From positions 815 through 64,814 of the forward strand of contig NZ_FMWS01000048.1 of the NCBI RefSeq assembly GCF_900103255.1: a stretch of 64,000 bases of DNA, given 5' to 3'. The position numbers and the translations under genes are program-made. The stretch comes from Gilliamella bombi. Lineage in GTDB: Bacteria; Pseudomonadota; Gammaproteobacteria; Enterobacterales; Orbaceae. Below are positions 38,856 to 50,938 of this stretch, piece after piece; within the stretch, counting starts at the first letter, position 1, and each line of letters starts with the position of its first letter. Under the pieces are notes generated by a model. The model did not search any database. It saw only the letters and a program-made list of their open reading frames with translations, and was not told where the DNA came from.

Positions 38856-39866
38856 TTATAAATAATTGTCTGCATCTATTTCGCCTGAGTTGCCGATAAA
38901 TCGGATTTCGGGTGATAAATTCACCGAGAATTTTTGTAATACACATTTTTTTATATATCGAGCTAATTCAACCACATCCTGTGCTGTTGCTTGGTCTTTA
39001 TTAACTAAAACCAATGCTTGTTGTTGATGCACAGCCGCTCCGCCTATTTGGTAGCCTTTAAGACCACACTGATCAATAAGCCAACCTGCGGCTAATTTTG
39101 TTTGATGATTAGCTTGTGGATATATTGGCATGTTTGGATAAATTTCAAGTAGCTTGTCCGCCACAATTTTATCGATCACAGGGTTTTTAAAAAAACTTCC
39201 ACCATTGCCTAAAACCTTTGGATCTGGCAATTTACTACAACGAATTTCGCACACTTTATCAAATATCATTTTTGCAGTAACAATTTTGGGATCAAAGTTT
39301 CGCAATTCCCCATAAGTTAAAACTGGCTGCCACTGTTTTGGTAATTTTATACCAACATTGATAACAGCATAACCTTGCAAATACGCTTTTTTGAAGATAC
39401 TTTCACGATATCCATATTGGCCATCAGTTACAGTGATGATTTTGCCTGTAGCTAGTTCAAGTAGCTCCACATAATCAGCAACTTTTTGAAACTCAACACC
39501 ATAAGCACCAATGTTTTGAATCGGTGCCGAACCTACACATCCAGGAATTAATGCTAGATTTTCAAGTCCTGGTATGTTCTGCTTGATTGTTGTTGATACT
39601 AGATCATGCCAAGTTTCACCAGCACCAACTTTTAAATGCCATGCTTGTTCTGTTTCGCTAATGGTAATACCTTTGATACGATTAACAATAATAATACCAT
39701 CAAAATCACAGGTAAAAAGAGTGTTACTACCTTCGCCAATAATCATAATTGGTAAATTTTGGTAGTTATCTTGCCAAACTTGTTGTAATTGTTCGGGACT
39801 GGTTACAGTAACAACGTTTTGCGCAAAAACAGTTAAACCAAATGTATTAGGAATTTTTTGTTTCAT
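38856..39866 (-). CDS. murB: UDP-N-acetylenolpyruvoylglucosamine reductase MurB
   Basis: 336 aa, FAD enzyme reducing UDP-GlcNAc-enolpyruvate to UDP-MurNAc with NADPH, the second step of peptidoglycan precursor synthesis. IGEGSNTLFTCDFDG, PGCVGSAPIQNIGAYGVE and YGYRESIFK form the FAD domain. GNGGSFFKNP carries the catalytic serine, and the final EIRFIG matches the type I enzyme of Escherichia coli (342 aa). It is probably the first gene of murB-ycaD-birA. Confidence 0.96.
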   Translation of the reverse strand: MKQKIPNTFGLTVFAQNVVTVTSPEQLQQVWQDNYQNLPIMIIGEGSNTLFTCDFDGIIIVNRIKGITISETEQAWHLKVGAGETWHDLVSTTIKQNIPGLENLALIPGCVGSAPIQNIGAYGVEFQKVADYVELLELATGKIITVTDGQYGYRESIFKKAYLQGYAVINVGIKLPKQWQPVLTYGELRNFDPKIVTAKMIFDKVCEIRCSKLPDPKVLGNGGSFFKNPVIDKIVADKLLEIYPNMPIYPQANHQTKLAAGWLIDQCGLKGYQIGGAAVHQQQALVLVNKDQATAQDVVELARYIKKCVLQKFSVNLSPEIRFIGNSGEIDADNYL

Positions 39867-40031
39867 TGATAACTACCTTTAATTTTTGGTGAAAATAGAT
39901 GCCCAAAAATCAATCAATTTCTTAGGTTATTTTTATAGTTTGGGATCTATCGTATTTAATGTTTATATTACCACATTGGTTAGGAGCTGTTGATCTTTTG
40001 TATTAATCATAAGCATCCTTTACATTCTTAG

Positions 40032-40414
40032 TCACATCATGCAATGTACTAATGCAATCATACTGATATAATTTCTTGCCAACTTATTGTAACGTGTTAC
40101 TACATTCAATAATGTTTCATTTTTCAGTGATTATCTGTTAACAACCTCCAGAGCATAACAAATTGTTATTATTAGCATTTTGACAAAATTATATTATAAC
40201 ACCATCTTTAATAGCGTCTTTCTATTTCCTTTTATTGAAAGAGCAACTGCTTTTAGCTGTATTTGATATTTTAATTAATTGTTAGGCGTGACGAAGTGCT
40301 TAAAATGCAAGTGTTCAGTATACCTAATATGTAGAAAGATGCCTTATCCGTTTTTAAATGTTTGCTGAATCGGTGACAATTATTTTTTCTTGATGATATA
40401 GGAGCCATATCGGA
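40032..40414 (-). pseudogene. decayed IS5-type transposase remnant
   Basis: On the minus strand, 40130-40032 reads NETLLNVVTRYNKLARNYISM and then IALVHCMM before a stop. This closely follows the C-terminal 'RIATRYDKLARN(F/Y)' block of IS5-family transposases. A second in-frame-type patch near 40414-40330 contains SDMAPISSRKNN, like the 'IPPKSNR' block that precedes it. The DNA between is full of stops. No terminal repeats were identified. It fills part of the 767-base gap between murB and yebC. Confidence 0.6.
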
Positions 40415-40633
40415 TATTTGTGATACAAGGTTAGTGCTTTTTTATGTATATTCATTATAGTAGCTTCTCTAACAACTGTGAACAACACGATTCCTACATA
40501 TAAGTAAAAATTAAATCATTCCTAATAAAGAATAATTTACAGAACATAAAAACTTATCGGTATATTAGTAATGAATTTTAAGTAAATGTTTGCTAAAATA
40601 TAGCGATTTTTTAATTATTATCTGGAGAATTTT
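40131..40633. other. rest of the murB-yebC gap
   Basis: Contains further transposase-like debris on the minus strand up to about 40414, then about 220 AT-rich bases that must hold the yebC promoter. The yebC ribosome site is CTGGAG at about 40621-40626. I see no other feature. Confidence 0.4.
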
Positions 40634-41377
40634 ATGGCAGGTCATAGTAAATGGGCCAATACGAAACACCGTAAAGCTGCACAAGATGCAAAACGGGGTA
40701 AAATCTTTACCAAAATTATTCGTGAATTAGTAACTGCGGCAAAATTAGGTGGTGGCGATCCAGCGTCAAACCCTCGATTACGAGCTGCAATGGATAAAGC
40801 GTTATCTAATAATATGACCCGTGATACCATGAACCGAGCTGTTGCGCGGGGTGTTGGTGGGGAAGATGATAGCAACATGGAAACGATCATCTATGAAGGT
40901 TATGGTCCTGCTGGCACAGCTGTAATGGTTGAATGCCTGAGTGATAATCGTAATCGAACTGTGTCCGAAGTACGCCATGCATTTACTAAAACAGGTGGTA
41001 ACTTAGGTACTGATGGTTCAGTTTCATATTTGTTCACTAAAAAAGGCGTTATTTCATACCCAACTGGTACTGATGAAGACCAAGTTATGGATGCAGCGCT
41101 TGAAGCAGGGGCAGACGACGTTGTGACTTATGATGACGGCGCAATTGATGTATTTACTACACCAGAATCATTTGGTGAAGTAAAAGATGCGCTTGATGCT
41201 GCTGGGCTAGTTGCCGAAGCCGCTGAAGTATCAATGATTCCAGCAACAAAAGTCGATCTTGATATTGAATCTGCACCAAAATTATTACGTTTAATTGATA
41301 TGCTTGAAGATTGTGATGATGTTCAAGAAGTTTATCATAATGGTGAAGTTTCTGACGAGGTTGCTGCAACACTCTAA
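40634..41377 (+). CDS. yebC: YebC/TACO1-family protein
   Basis: 247 aa. The YebC family has been reported both as transcriptional regulators and as translation factors easing ribosome stalling at proline runs. [27 protein letters not shown] is the unmistakable N-terminus; [22 protein letters not shown] and the C-terminal [10 protein letters not shown] block follow. Its TAA overlaps the ATG of ruvC (TAATG), so the two are coupled. Conserved linkage with ruvC is common in Gammaproteobacteria. Confidence 0.96.
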   Translation: MAGHSKWANTKHRKAAQDAKRGKIFTKIIRELVTAAKLGGGDPASNPRLRAAMDKALSNNMTRDTMNRAVARGVGGEDDSNMETIIYEGYGPAGTAVMVECLSDNRNRTVSEVRHAFTKTGGNLGTDGSVSYLFTKKGVISYPTGTDEDQVMDAALEAGADDVVTYDDGAIDVFTTPESFGEVKDALDAAGLVAEAAEVSMIPATKVDLDIESAPKLLRLIDMLEDCDDVQEVYHNGEVSDEVAATL

Positions 41378-41865
41378 TGGCCATTATTCTTGGCATCGAT
41401 CCTGGATCTCGTTTGACGGGTTACGGTGTAATCCATCAAACGGGACGACAACTTACCTACCTTGGTAGCGGATGTATTCGTACTGCTGTTGATGATTTAC
41501 CTACTCGTCTAAAACGAGTATACGCCGGTGTTAGTGAAATTATTTTACAATTCCAACCTGATATGTTTGCTATTGAACAAGTTTTTATGGCTCATAATGC
41601 CGATTCCGCATTAAAGTTAGGTCAAGCAAGGGGAGCTGCAATTGTTGCTGCTGTAAATAATAATTTACCTGTTTTTGAATACGCAGCTCGTTTAGTTAAG
41701 CAGAGTGTAGTAGGAACAGGCGCAGCCGATAAAAAGCAAGTGCAACATATGGTAAAATTATTATTAAAGTTACCAGCTAGCCCTCAAGCAGATGCCGCTG
41801 ATGCCTTAGCTATAGCAATCACCCACGCCCATACAAGTCAGCAGTTACTAAAGCATCGCAAGTAA
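41377..41865 (+). CDS. ruvC: Holliday junction resolvase RuvC
   Basis: 162 aa. RuvC cleaves Holliday junctions in recombination repair. The acidic residues are visible in [13 protein letters not shown] (Asp), [23 protein letters not shown] (Glu) and [18 protein letters not shown] (Asp pair). It is slightly shorter than the Escherichia coli protein (173 aa). It starts on the overlap with yebC. ruvA and ruvB, usually next, are absent; the gene is followed at once by a terminator. Confidence 0.96.
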   Translation: MAIILGIDPGSRLTGYGVIHQTGRQLTYLGSGCIRTAVDDLPTRLKRVYAGVSEIILQFQPDMFAIEQVFMAHNADSALKLGQARGAAIVAAVNNNLPVFEYAARLVKQSVVGTGAADKKQVQHMVKLLLKLPASPQADAADALAIAITHAHTSQQLLKHRK

Positions 41866-41908
41866 ATATAACAAAATTCAATTTACGTATACGCAACTAT
41901 ATAAATAA

Positions 41909-41935
41909 AAAATGCGCCAAAAAACGGCGCATTTC
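41909..41935. terminator. bidirectional terminator after ruvC and acrB
   Basis: AAATGCGCC (41910-41918) and GGCGCATTT (41926-41934) form a strong stem with loop AAAAAAC. On the minus strand it is followed by a T-run (complement of the A-run before 41910). It lies between the convergent ruvC and acrB, though about 95 bases past acrB. Confidence 0.82.
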
Positions 41936-42028
41936 GTTATTTTAATAGCTCGCTTAAGTTATATATGACCTATAGAACTATACATCAAGGCCATATATGT
42001 ACCAAAACTAGCTATTTAGTTATTGCTT

Positions 42029-45000
42029 TTAAGAACGGTTAACAGGTAACACTGCTTTATTTTTATGTTTTGTAAATAGTTTTGTTACAAATAAAAAGAA
42101 CAAGGGAACATAAAATATTGCTAAAAATGTTGCTGTCAACATACCACCAATTACACCAGTACCTACCGCATTTTGGCTAGCGGAACCAGCACCACTATTT
42201 AATGCTAGTGGTAATACCCCTAAAATAAAGGCAAACGAAGTCATTAAAATCGGGCGTAGGCGCAGACGACAAGCTTCAAGTGTAGCATCAATCAATGATT
42301 TACCCTCTTTTTCCAAGGCATCTTTGGCAAATTCTACAATCAATATAGCATTTTTAGCAGATAACCCCATTGTCGTTAATAGTCCTACAATAAAGTAAAT
42401 ATCGTTATCAAGCCCTCTAAACATAGTTGCAAATACTGTACCTAAAATTCCAAGAGGAATAACGAATAAAATCGAAATCGGTACCGTCCAACTTTCATAC
42501 AATGCTGCTAATGATAAAAATACAACAATAATCGAAATAATGTAAAGAGTTGTTGTTTGTGAACCTGTTTGACGTTCTTGATAAGAAATATCAGTCCAGT
42601 CAAAAGTAAATCCTTTAGGCAAATTTTTCGATAATTCCTCCATTACAGCCATTGCTTGCCCAGAACTCAGACCTGGAGCAGCTGAACCACTTATCTCCAT
42701 TGCTGCCACACCATCATAACGAACCAGTGAAGGAGATCCATAAGTTTTTGTCGTAGTAGCAAACGCATCATATGGAACCATTTCACCATTTTTATTTTTA
42801 ACATGCCAGTAACTAAAATCATCTGGCAACATGCGATATGGTGCATCTGATTGTAGGTATACTTTTTTAACTCGGTTATTATAAACAAAATCGTCAATAT
42901 AAGCAGAACCTAAAGCTGTGGACAATACAGTATTTACTGAATTTACCGAAACGCCTAATGCTTGTGCTGCTTCAAAATCAACATTAATTTTGTACTGCGG
43001 AACATCTAGCATACTTCCCGGTCTAACTTGTTGCAGTTTAGGATGATGAGAAGCTTGACCCAACATTTGGAAAAATGCACCAACCAAAGCATCATGCCCA
43101 TAACTAGCCGTATCTTTCAGTACATAAGAAAAACCATCAGTCATGCCTAATGCAGGTACCGCAGGCAAATTGGCAATAATTACTCGTCCTTCAGTTATAG
43201 TAGAAGCAAATTCCTTACCACTTTTAACTAACGAATTAATTTTTTGATCAGCTCGTTTACGCTTATTCCAATCGTTTAATCGAATAAAACCCATCCCCAT
43301 ATTTTGCCCACGACCAATAGGGCTATAGCCGGAAACGGTAAAAATTTCTTTAACAGAATCAGCTTTTTCTTTTGTATAATAATCAGCTGTCTTATTTAAC
43401 ACTGACTTCGTTTCTTCTAATGTCGAACCTGATGGCAATTCAACAATAACAAAAAGAACCCCCTGATCTTCATTTGGTAAAAAGCCAGTAGGTAAACGAT
43501 TAAATCCGAATAATACCGCAACCAATATTAAAGCATAACAAACAAAAGCAATGATTGGGTTACGAATAACTTTAATAACACCCTTTTCATAAGAACGTAA
43601 ACTTTTATCATAAAAACTATTAAACCATTTAAAGAAAGCTTTAGTTCCTTTTGAACTCCAACTAAATGGCGGTACTGATTCTAATTTTTCGCCCAATGAA
43701 ATTTTTCTAATTTTACTTTTAGATGGAGCTTTCAAAATCTGCACACAAAGAGCAGGTGTTAATACAATAGCCATCAATACTGATAACCCCATTGCTGTTA
43801 CGATGGTAATTGAAAACTGGCGGTAAATTCCACCTGCAGCACCACCATAAAATGCCATCGGCACAAATACAGCAGATAATACAACCGCAATACCTATTAA
43901 TGCCGAAGTAATTTGCTCCATCGACTTAACGGTTGCATTATAAGGCGATAATCCTTCATCATGCATAATACGCTCAACGTTTTCGATAACAACAATGGCG
44001 TCATCTACCAACAAGCCAATGGCAAGCACCATTGCAAACATAGATAATGTATTAATCGTAAACCCACAGATATACAAAACAGCAAAAGTTCCTAGCAATA
44101 CCACAGGTACGGTAATCGTAGGTATAAGTGTCGAACGAAGATTTTGTAAAAACACATACATTACAATAACAACCAAAATAATTGCTTCAATTAACGTATG
44201 AATTACATTACTAATCGACAATTTAACAAATGGAGTTGTATCGTATGGAAAATCATATTTAATATCTTCTGGAAAGATTTTAGATAATTCTTCTAGTTTT
44301 TTATCTACCTTATCTGACGTATCTAATTGGTTAGCTCCTGTTGCCAAATAAATACCAAGACCTGCAGATGCTTTACCATCATAATAAGAAATAAAATTAT
44401 AATCAGATGCGCCAATTTCAACTGTTGCAACATCTTTTAATAAAAGATTAGAACCATCAGTATTCACACGCACTAAAATATTTTGGAATTGTTCGGGTGT
44501 TTTTAAACGTGATTGAGCTGTAATTGTCGCATTGAGTTCTTGTCCATCTGTTGATGGTAAGGCACCTAATTGCCCTGCTGTTACTTGTGCATTTTGTGCT
44601 TGAATAGCCGCAATGATTTCTTCAATTGATAAATTAAAATAGGTCAATTTATTTGGATCAAGCCAAATACGCATTGCATATTCAGAACCAAACAATTGAG
44701 TATCACCTACACCCTGTACACGTCTAATCTGATCTTGCACAGTTGAATAAACAAAATCAGCAATATCTGCCTGTGTTTTTTTAGGATTTGTTGAATAAAA
44801 ACCCACAACCTTTAAAAAGTTGGTGTTATTTTTTGCAACAGAAACACCATTTTTTTGCACACTTTCTGGTAGCCTTGATTTAATACTCTCTACTTTATTT
44901 AACACTTGTACTTGAGCAAAATCGGGATTAGTTCCAGGAGCAAAGGTTAACGTCGTTTGAACAACACCTTGTGCACTACTGGTCGATTTCATATAAATTA

Positions 45001-45223
45001 GATTATCCAATCCAGTTAAATTCTGTTCAATCAACTGAGTAACAGTATTTTCGATGGTCTGTGCATCGGCACCTGGGTAAACAGCACTAACAGTTACAGC
45101 AGGAGGGGCAATGTCAGGATACTGCTCAACAGCTAGTAGCTTGATACATAAAGCACCTCCTAGCATCATCATGATAGCAATTACCCATGCAAAAACAGGT
45201 CTATCAATAAAAAACTTAGCCAT
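42029..45223 (-). CDS. acrB: RND multidrug efflux transporter AcrB
   Basis: 1064 aa. Inner-membrane proton-driven RND pump of a tripartite efflux complex exporting drugs, dyes and bile acids. The start MAKFFIDRPVFAWVIAIMMMLGG is diagnostic. The proton-relay aspartates are in GLLVDDAIVVIENVERIM (TM4), and LPTGFLPNEDQGVLFV and GLSAKNAILIVEFAKD are conserved HAE1 segments. Slightly longer than Escherichia coli AcrB (1049). It follows acrA by 18 bases. The outer-membrane partner TolC and the repressor AcrR are not adjacent. Confidence 0.95.
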   Translation of the reverse strand: MAKFFIDRPVFAWVIAIMMMLGGALCIKLLAVEQYPDIAPPAVTVSAVYPGADAQTIENTVTQLIEQNLTGLDNLIYMKSTSSAQGVVQTTLTFAPGTNPDFAQVQVLNKVESIKSRLPESVQKNGVSVAKNNTNFLKVVGFYSTNPKKTQADIADFVYSTVQDQIRRVQGVGDTQLFGSEYAMRIWLDPNKLTYFNLSIEEIIAAIQAQNAQVTAGQLGALPSTDGQELNATITAQSRLKTPEQFQNILVRVNTDGSNLLLKDVATVEIGASDYNFISYYDGKASAGLGIYLATGANQLDTSDKVDKKLEELSKIFPEDIKYDFPYDTTPFVKLSISNVIHTLIEAIILVVIVMYVFLQNLRSTLIPTITVPVVLLGTFAVLYICGFTINTLSMFAMVLAIGLLVDDAIVVIENVERIMHDEGLSPYNATVKSMEQITSALIGIAVVLSAVFVPMAFYGGAAGGIYRQFSITIVTAMGLSVLMAIVLTPALCVQILKAPSKSKIRKISLGEKLESVPPFSWSSKGTKAFFKWFNSFYDKSLRSYEKGVIKVIRNPIIAFVCYALILVAVLFGFNRLPTGFLPNEDQGVLFVIVELPSGSTLEETKSVLNKTADYYTKEKADSVKEIFTVSGYSPIGRGQNMGMGFIRLNDWNKRKRADQKINSLVKSGKEFASTITEGRVIIANLPAVPALGMTDGFSYVLKDTASYGHDALVGAFFQMLGQASHHPKLQQVRPGSMLDVPQYKINVDFEAAQALGVSVNSVNTVLSTALGSAYIDDFVYNNRVKKVYLQSDAPYRMLPDDFSYWHVKNKNGEMVPYDAFATTTKTYGSPSLVRYDGVAAMEISGSAAPGLSSGQAMAVMEELSKNLPKGFTFDWTDISYQERQTGSQTTTLYIISIIVVFLSLAALYESWTVPISILFVIPLGILGTVFATMFRGLDNDIYFIVGLLTTMGLSAKNAILIVEFAKDALEKEGKSLIDATLEACRLRLRPILMTSFAFILGVLPLALNSGAGSASQNAVGTGVIGGMLTATFLAIFYVPLFFLFVTKLFTKHKNKAVLPVNRS

Positions 45224-45241
45224 AATTCACCTACTCCTGTT

Positions 45242-46450
45242 TTATTTCATACTGTTTTTTATGATACTGTCTAATTGTTCTTGTGAAAGTGTATTAGGAT
45301 CTCCGACTTTTTCTACTTTCATAGGTGGATCATCTTTTTGAGGGTTTTCAACAGAAGTTAAATTAAGTAATCCAGTAATAATAACCTCTTCACCAATGTT
45401 AATTCCCTTTGTTACAACCCAATAACCACCAACTCCTGTGTATACTTGAATATCTTGTCGATACTCTACTGTATTATCAGGTTTCAAAATTTTTGCAGTA
45501 TATTGCCCTAACTTATTGCTGGTAATTCCTTGCTGTGGAACAAGCACTGCATTTTTGATATAGCCTAATGTCAACTGAGGCTTAACAAACATGCCGGGTA
45601 AAATTTTCCCTTCACTATTTGTAAATTGTGACCGCAAAGTTACTGTACCCGTTGTTTCATTTACAGTCATATCAGAAAATTTTACACTACCTGGATAAGC
45701 GTATTTAGAACCATCATTAAAGTATAATTCGACATTATTACCTTTTACTGGTTCATAAATTACGTTTTCATCCTGAATATATTTATTATAACGGGTAGCC
45801 GCTTCTGTCATATCGACATAAATTGGGTCTAGTTGTTGAACTAGTGCAAGTGGTGTCGATTGACCTGCCGACACTAATGCCCCTTCAGTCACACTTGATT
45901 TACCTATATACCCATCAATTGGTGAATACACTTTTGTATATTCTAAATTGACTTTAGCTGTATGCTCAGCTGCTTGTGCAACTAATACTGCAGCTTCAGC
46001 CTGTTTAGCATCTGCAGCTGCTTTATCGTAATCTTGTTGGCTGATTGATTTAGTATTTAATAATCCAGCGTAACGCTTAAGAGTAAGTTGAGCAATATTT
46101 GCATTCGCTTTAGCGCTAGCAACACTTGCTACCGCACTATCATAATTAGCTTGATAAATAGCTGGATCTATTTGATAAAGAGATTGTCCGGCCTTAACAT
46201 TCGAACTTTCATCAAACTCGCGTTTTAAGACGATACCACCTACTTGAGGCCTAATTTCAGCAATTTGAGATGCAACAACCCTACCTGGTAAACCAATTTT
46301 TAATGTATAATTCAATGGTTCCACTTTAAATACAGTTACCTTCGGTAATTTATTATTACCATTTTTTGAATTGCCATTATCACAACTTGTTAATAAAAGT
46401 AGGCTAGCACACGCCACAGGCAAGGCTAATAATAGCTTGTTAAATCTCAT
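45242..46450 (-). CDS. acrA: RND efflux periplasmic adaptor AcrA (lipoprotein)
   Basis: 402 aa. Membrane-fusion protein linking AcrB to an outer-membrane channel. The signal peptide ends in the lipobox LLTSC with the acylated Cys at about 23. The lipoyl half-domains (GGIVLKREFDESSNVKAGQSLYQID and VEYTKVYSPIDGYIG), the coiled-coil hairpin between them (about 100-170, Ala/Lys/Gln-rich) and the beta-barrel segment (LPGMFVKPQL) are in order. It is first in acrA-acrB. acrR is not upstream; instead there are about 400 non-coding bases and then zipA. Confidence 0.94.
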   Translation of the reverse strand: MRFNKLLLALPVACASLLLLTSCDNGNSKNGNNKLPKVTVFKVEPLNYTLKIGLPGRVVASQIAEIRPQVGGIVLKREFDESSNVKAGQSLYQIDPAIYQANYDSAVASVASAKANANIAQLTLKRYAGLLNTKSISQQDYDKAAADAKQAEAAVLVAQAAEHTAKVNLEYTKVYSPIDGYIGKSSVTEGALVSAGQSTPLALVQQLDPIYVDMTEAATRYNKYIQDENVIYEPVKGNNVELYFNDGSKYAYPGSVKFSDMTVNETTGTVTLRSQFTNSEGKILPGMFVKPQLTLGYIKNAVLVPQQGITSNKLGQYTAKILKPDNTVEYRQDIQVYTGVGGYWVVTKGINIGEEVIITGLLNLTSVENPQKDDPPMKVEKVGDPNTLSQEQLDSIIKNSMK

Positions 46451-46849
46451 ATAAAAATGACCTCAGTAAACTTAATAATTATTTTAATTTTTAATAATTG
46501 ATCTTAGTTAAAAGTAATCGGCGATTTTACAAAAAATATGCACAGATTGTAAGTATCTTTACAAGTTAATAGCACAGAGTTCTAAAAAATAGCTAGTTAG
46601 ATTATGATACTAAAAAAGTATTGCTAATTAGGATTATTGCTAGAAATAAAGTAATATAGAGTAATTGATTTTTTGTGCTATAAAGTATCTTAAATAAAAT
46701 GTTATACTACAAATATCAAATATGGTTGCTTTAATGAATATTAATTCATATTGCTAATAAAGAATAAAAAATTTACATTACTGTACTCCGCAATCACTTT
46801 TTCAAAAGATGATTGAATAATTTGAGTCTATATTTAATTTAATACAGAG
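46451..46849. other. non-coding region between acrA and zipA
   Basis: About 400 AT-rich bases separating divergent acrAB and zipA-ligA. It must hold both promoters. I see no repressor gene and no convincing palindrome for a TetR-type operator. Several short direct A/T motifs are not distinctive. Confidence 0.4.
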
Positions 46850-47773
46850 ATGGTTATTATGGATAATTTACGTATTGTTCTAGTTGTTGTTGCATCCTTG
46901 GTCATTATTGCATTGCTCATCCATGGGTTTTGGATCAATAAAAAAGAACGTTCTTCGCTTTTTAGTTCAAATAAAAAAGGAAAATTTGAAAAAAATACTC
47001 AACAATATCAAAACTATTCTATGAATGACATAGAAGAAGATGATGATGTTATCTTACTCAAACCTAAAACAACAAAAAGCAGTGAAACCGTTGAAAACGA
47101 TGTAATTATTAATGAACTCACAAAAGAGCAAGAAAAAATACCTCAACAAGAAGATTTATTTGTTGATAATGACGACAAACAAGAGATTAATGCTGAAACA
47201 ACAAAAGAACCAGCTATCAATGTTGAACTTGATCTTTTTGAAGATGAACAACAACCTGATTTAATTCTTACAACGAAAGAAAAACCATCAGATACTAATA
47301 ATGAAATTAACCATAACGAAGAACCCAAAAAAATAAATATTGACACTGAACAATCCACAACCGAAATTATTGTATTAAATATCACAGGCATTAACGGAAA
47401 ATTATTACAAGGTGATGTGTTACTCGCTAGCATTATGCAATCTGGTTTTCAGTTCGGTGATATGAGAATTTTTCACCGCCATGTAGATCCTGCGGGTAAT
47501 GGAGCAATATTATTTAGTTTAGCCAATATGGTGACACCTGGATATTTGGATCCCGATACAATGCATGAATTTACCACACCTGGTGTGTCTATTTTTATGG
47601 TTGCGCCTACAGAGGGTAACAATCAGCAAAACTTCAAATTAATGTTGCAAACAGCACAACGCATAGCTGACGATGTCAACGGTGTAGTATTAGATGATGA
47701 ACATCATATGCTAACCCCTCAAAAAATAGACAGTTATAAAGAACGAATTAAAAAGGTCAGTAACGAAATTTAA
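46850..47773 (+). CDS. zipA: cell division protein ZipA
   Basis: 307 aa. ZipA anchors FtsZ to the inner membrane at the division site. A single N-terminal TM segment (about 6-25, IVLVVVASLVIIALLIHGFW) is followed by NKKERSSLF, which matches the enteric start. A long Glu/Asp/Lys/Gln-rich linker (about 45-175) comes next, then the FtsZ-binding domain with IVLNITG, FQFGDMRIFHRH and GVSIFMVAPTEG. An ATG three codons in (46859) is an equally good start. It precedes ligA, as in enterics. Confidence 0.94.
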   Translation: MVIMDNLRIVLVVVASLVIIALLIHGFWINKKERSSLFSSNKKGKFEKNTQQYQNYSMNDIEEDDDVILLKPKTTKSSETVENDVIINELTKEQEKIPQQEDLFVDNDDKQEINAETTKEPAINVELDLFEDEQQPDLILTTKEKPSDTNNEINHNEEPKKINIDTEQSTTEIIVLNITGINGKLLQGDVLLASIMQSGFQFGDMRIFHRHVDPAGNGAILFSLANMVTPGYLDPDTMHEFTTPGVSIFMVAPTEGNNQQNFKLMLQTAQRIADDVNGVVLDDEHHMLTPQKIDSYKERIKKVSNEI

Positions 47774-47805
47774 CCGTAGTCTTTTCAGCAAATCTTTTAA
47801 AAAAT

Positions 47806-47827
47806 TCCACCAACTTGGATTGGTGGA
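47806..47827 (+). terminator. hairpin between zipA and ligA
   Basis: TCCACCAA (47806-47813) pairs with TTGGTGGA (47820-47827), loop CTTGGA. It is followed by TAAAAATG rather than a T-run, so it may attenuate or process the zipA-ligA message rather than end it. Confidence 0.5.
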
Positions 47828-47880
47828 TAAAAATGAATATAACCTATTTATAATATTTTCCCAAACCTTCGTTTTAATAA

Positions 47881-49971
<2,091 letters not shown>

Positions 49972-50041
49972 ATATCAAATCTACTGGTACTTATTAGTAA
50001 ATTGATTAGAATAACAATTATCAAATAACAAGGAGGACATT

Positions 50042-50560
50042 ATGCCTTTACTAGACAGTTTTAAAGTTGATCACACAAAAATGAAAGCACCCTTTGTGCG
50101 AATTGCAAAAACAATGGTGACCCCAAAAGGTGACAGCATTACTGTGTTTGATCTACGCTTTACCATTCCAAATAAAAACAACCTTCCAGAAAAAGGAAAT
50201 CATACATTAGAACATTTATTTGCTGGTTTTATGCGCGATCATCTTAACAGTGATAAAGTTGAAATAATCGATATTTCACCAATGGGATGTCGTACAGGCT
50301 TTTATATGAGCTTAATTGGTAATCCTAATGAGGCATTAGTTGTCGATGCATGGCTAAAATCAATGCATAACGTATTAAATGTTAAATCACAAAATCAGAT
50401 TCCTGAATTGAATGAGTATCAATGTGGTACCTATAAAATGCACTCATTAGATGAAGCTAAGGCCATTGCTGAACAAATTATAAAATCTGGCATTAGCATA
50501 TGCCATAATGATGAAATTGCATTAACTGATGAGCAACTTGCCCAAATTAATAATCACTAG
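50042..50560 (+). CDS. luxS: S-ribosylhomocysteine lyase LuxS
   Basis: 172 aa. LuxS splits S-ribosylhomocysteine into homocysteine and DPD, the precursor of the AI-2 signal, in the activated methyl cycle. The metal-binding set is His54, His58 ([10 protein letters not shown]) and Cys128 ([11 protein letters not shown]), with Cys83 in [10 protein letters not shown] very strong AAGGAGG precedes the ATG. The length is typical. A tautomerase gene starts 9 bases after its stop. Confidence 0.97.
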   Translation: MPLLDSFKVDHTKMKAPFVRIAKTMVTPKGDSITVFDLRFTIPNKNNLPEKGNHTLEHLFAGFMRDHLNSDKVEIIDISPMGCRTGFYMSLIGNPNEALVVDAWLKSMHNVLNVKSQNQIPELNEYQCGTYKMHSLDEAKAIAEQIIKSGISICHNDEIALTDEQLAQINNH

Positions 50561-50569
50561 GAGGTATCT

Positions 50570-50758
50570 ATGCCTAATGTCGTTATAGACTTTTTAGAAG
50601 GTCGCACTGTAGAGCAAAAAAGAGAAATGGCAAAACGGGTAACTAATGCCATCGTTGAAACCCTTAACTGTAAACCAGAAGCAGTACAAATCATAATGCA
50701 CGAATTATCTAAAGATCAGATTGCTAATGGTGGTGTGCTACGCAGCGATAAAAATTGA
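50570..50758 (+). CDS. 4-oxalocrotonate tautomerase family protein
   Basis: 62 aa. After removal of the initiator Met the protein would start with Pro1, the catalytic base of the family (PNVVIDFLEGRTVEQKREMAKRV follows the usual pattern), and the second helix has an ETLNCKPEAVQIIMHEL block. Proteins of this size tautomerise keto/enol acids as hexamers; the substrate is unknown. It follows luxS by 9 bases with its own AGGAGG, so luxS and this gene form a pair. A terminator follows. Confidence 0.88.
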   Translation: MPNVVIDFLEGRTVEQKREMAKRVTNAIVETLNCKPEAVQIIMHELSKDQIANGGVLRSDKN

Positions 50759-50831
50759 TTTTAAAGGTGCCAAACAATTGACAATTATCACATAAACCTA
50801 AATTGAAATTTTTCTCTTATTATCAAGTAAT

Positions 50832-50868
50832 AAAAACTCAAAATAATATTTTCTATTTTGAGTTTTTA
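50832..50868. terminator. terminator after the luxS-tautomerase pair
   Basis: AAAAACTCAAAATA (50832-50845) pairs with TATTTTGAGTTTTT (50855-50868) across a 9-base AT loop. T-tracts lie on both strands, so it can serve the luxS unit and the convergent ribA gene. Confidence 0.82.
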
Positions 50869-50938
50869 TTTAAACATTTTTACTATTTTGGATAAATTCA
50901 ATTACAAACCAATAAGTTCTCTTAGTTAACTTAAATTT

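Noticed and set aside
46451-46849. Expected acrR repressor gene or operator upstream of acrA
   Set aside because: No ORF of adequate length and no convincing palindrome were found in the 400-base spacer.
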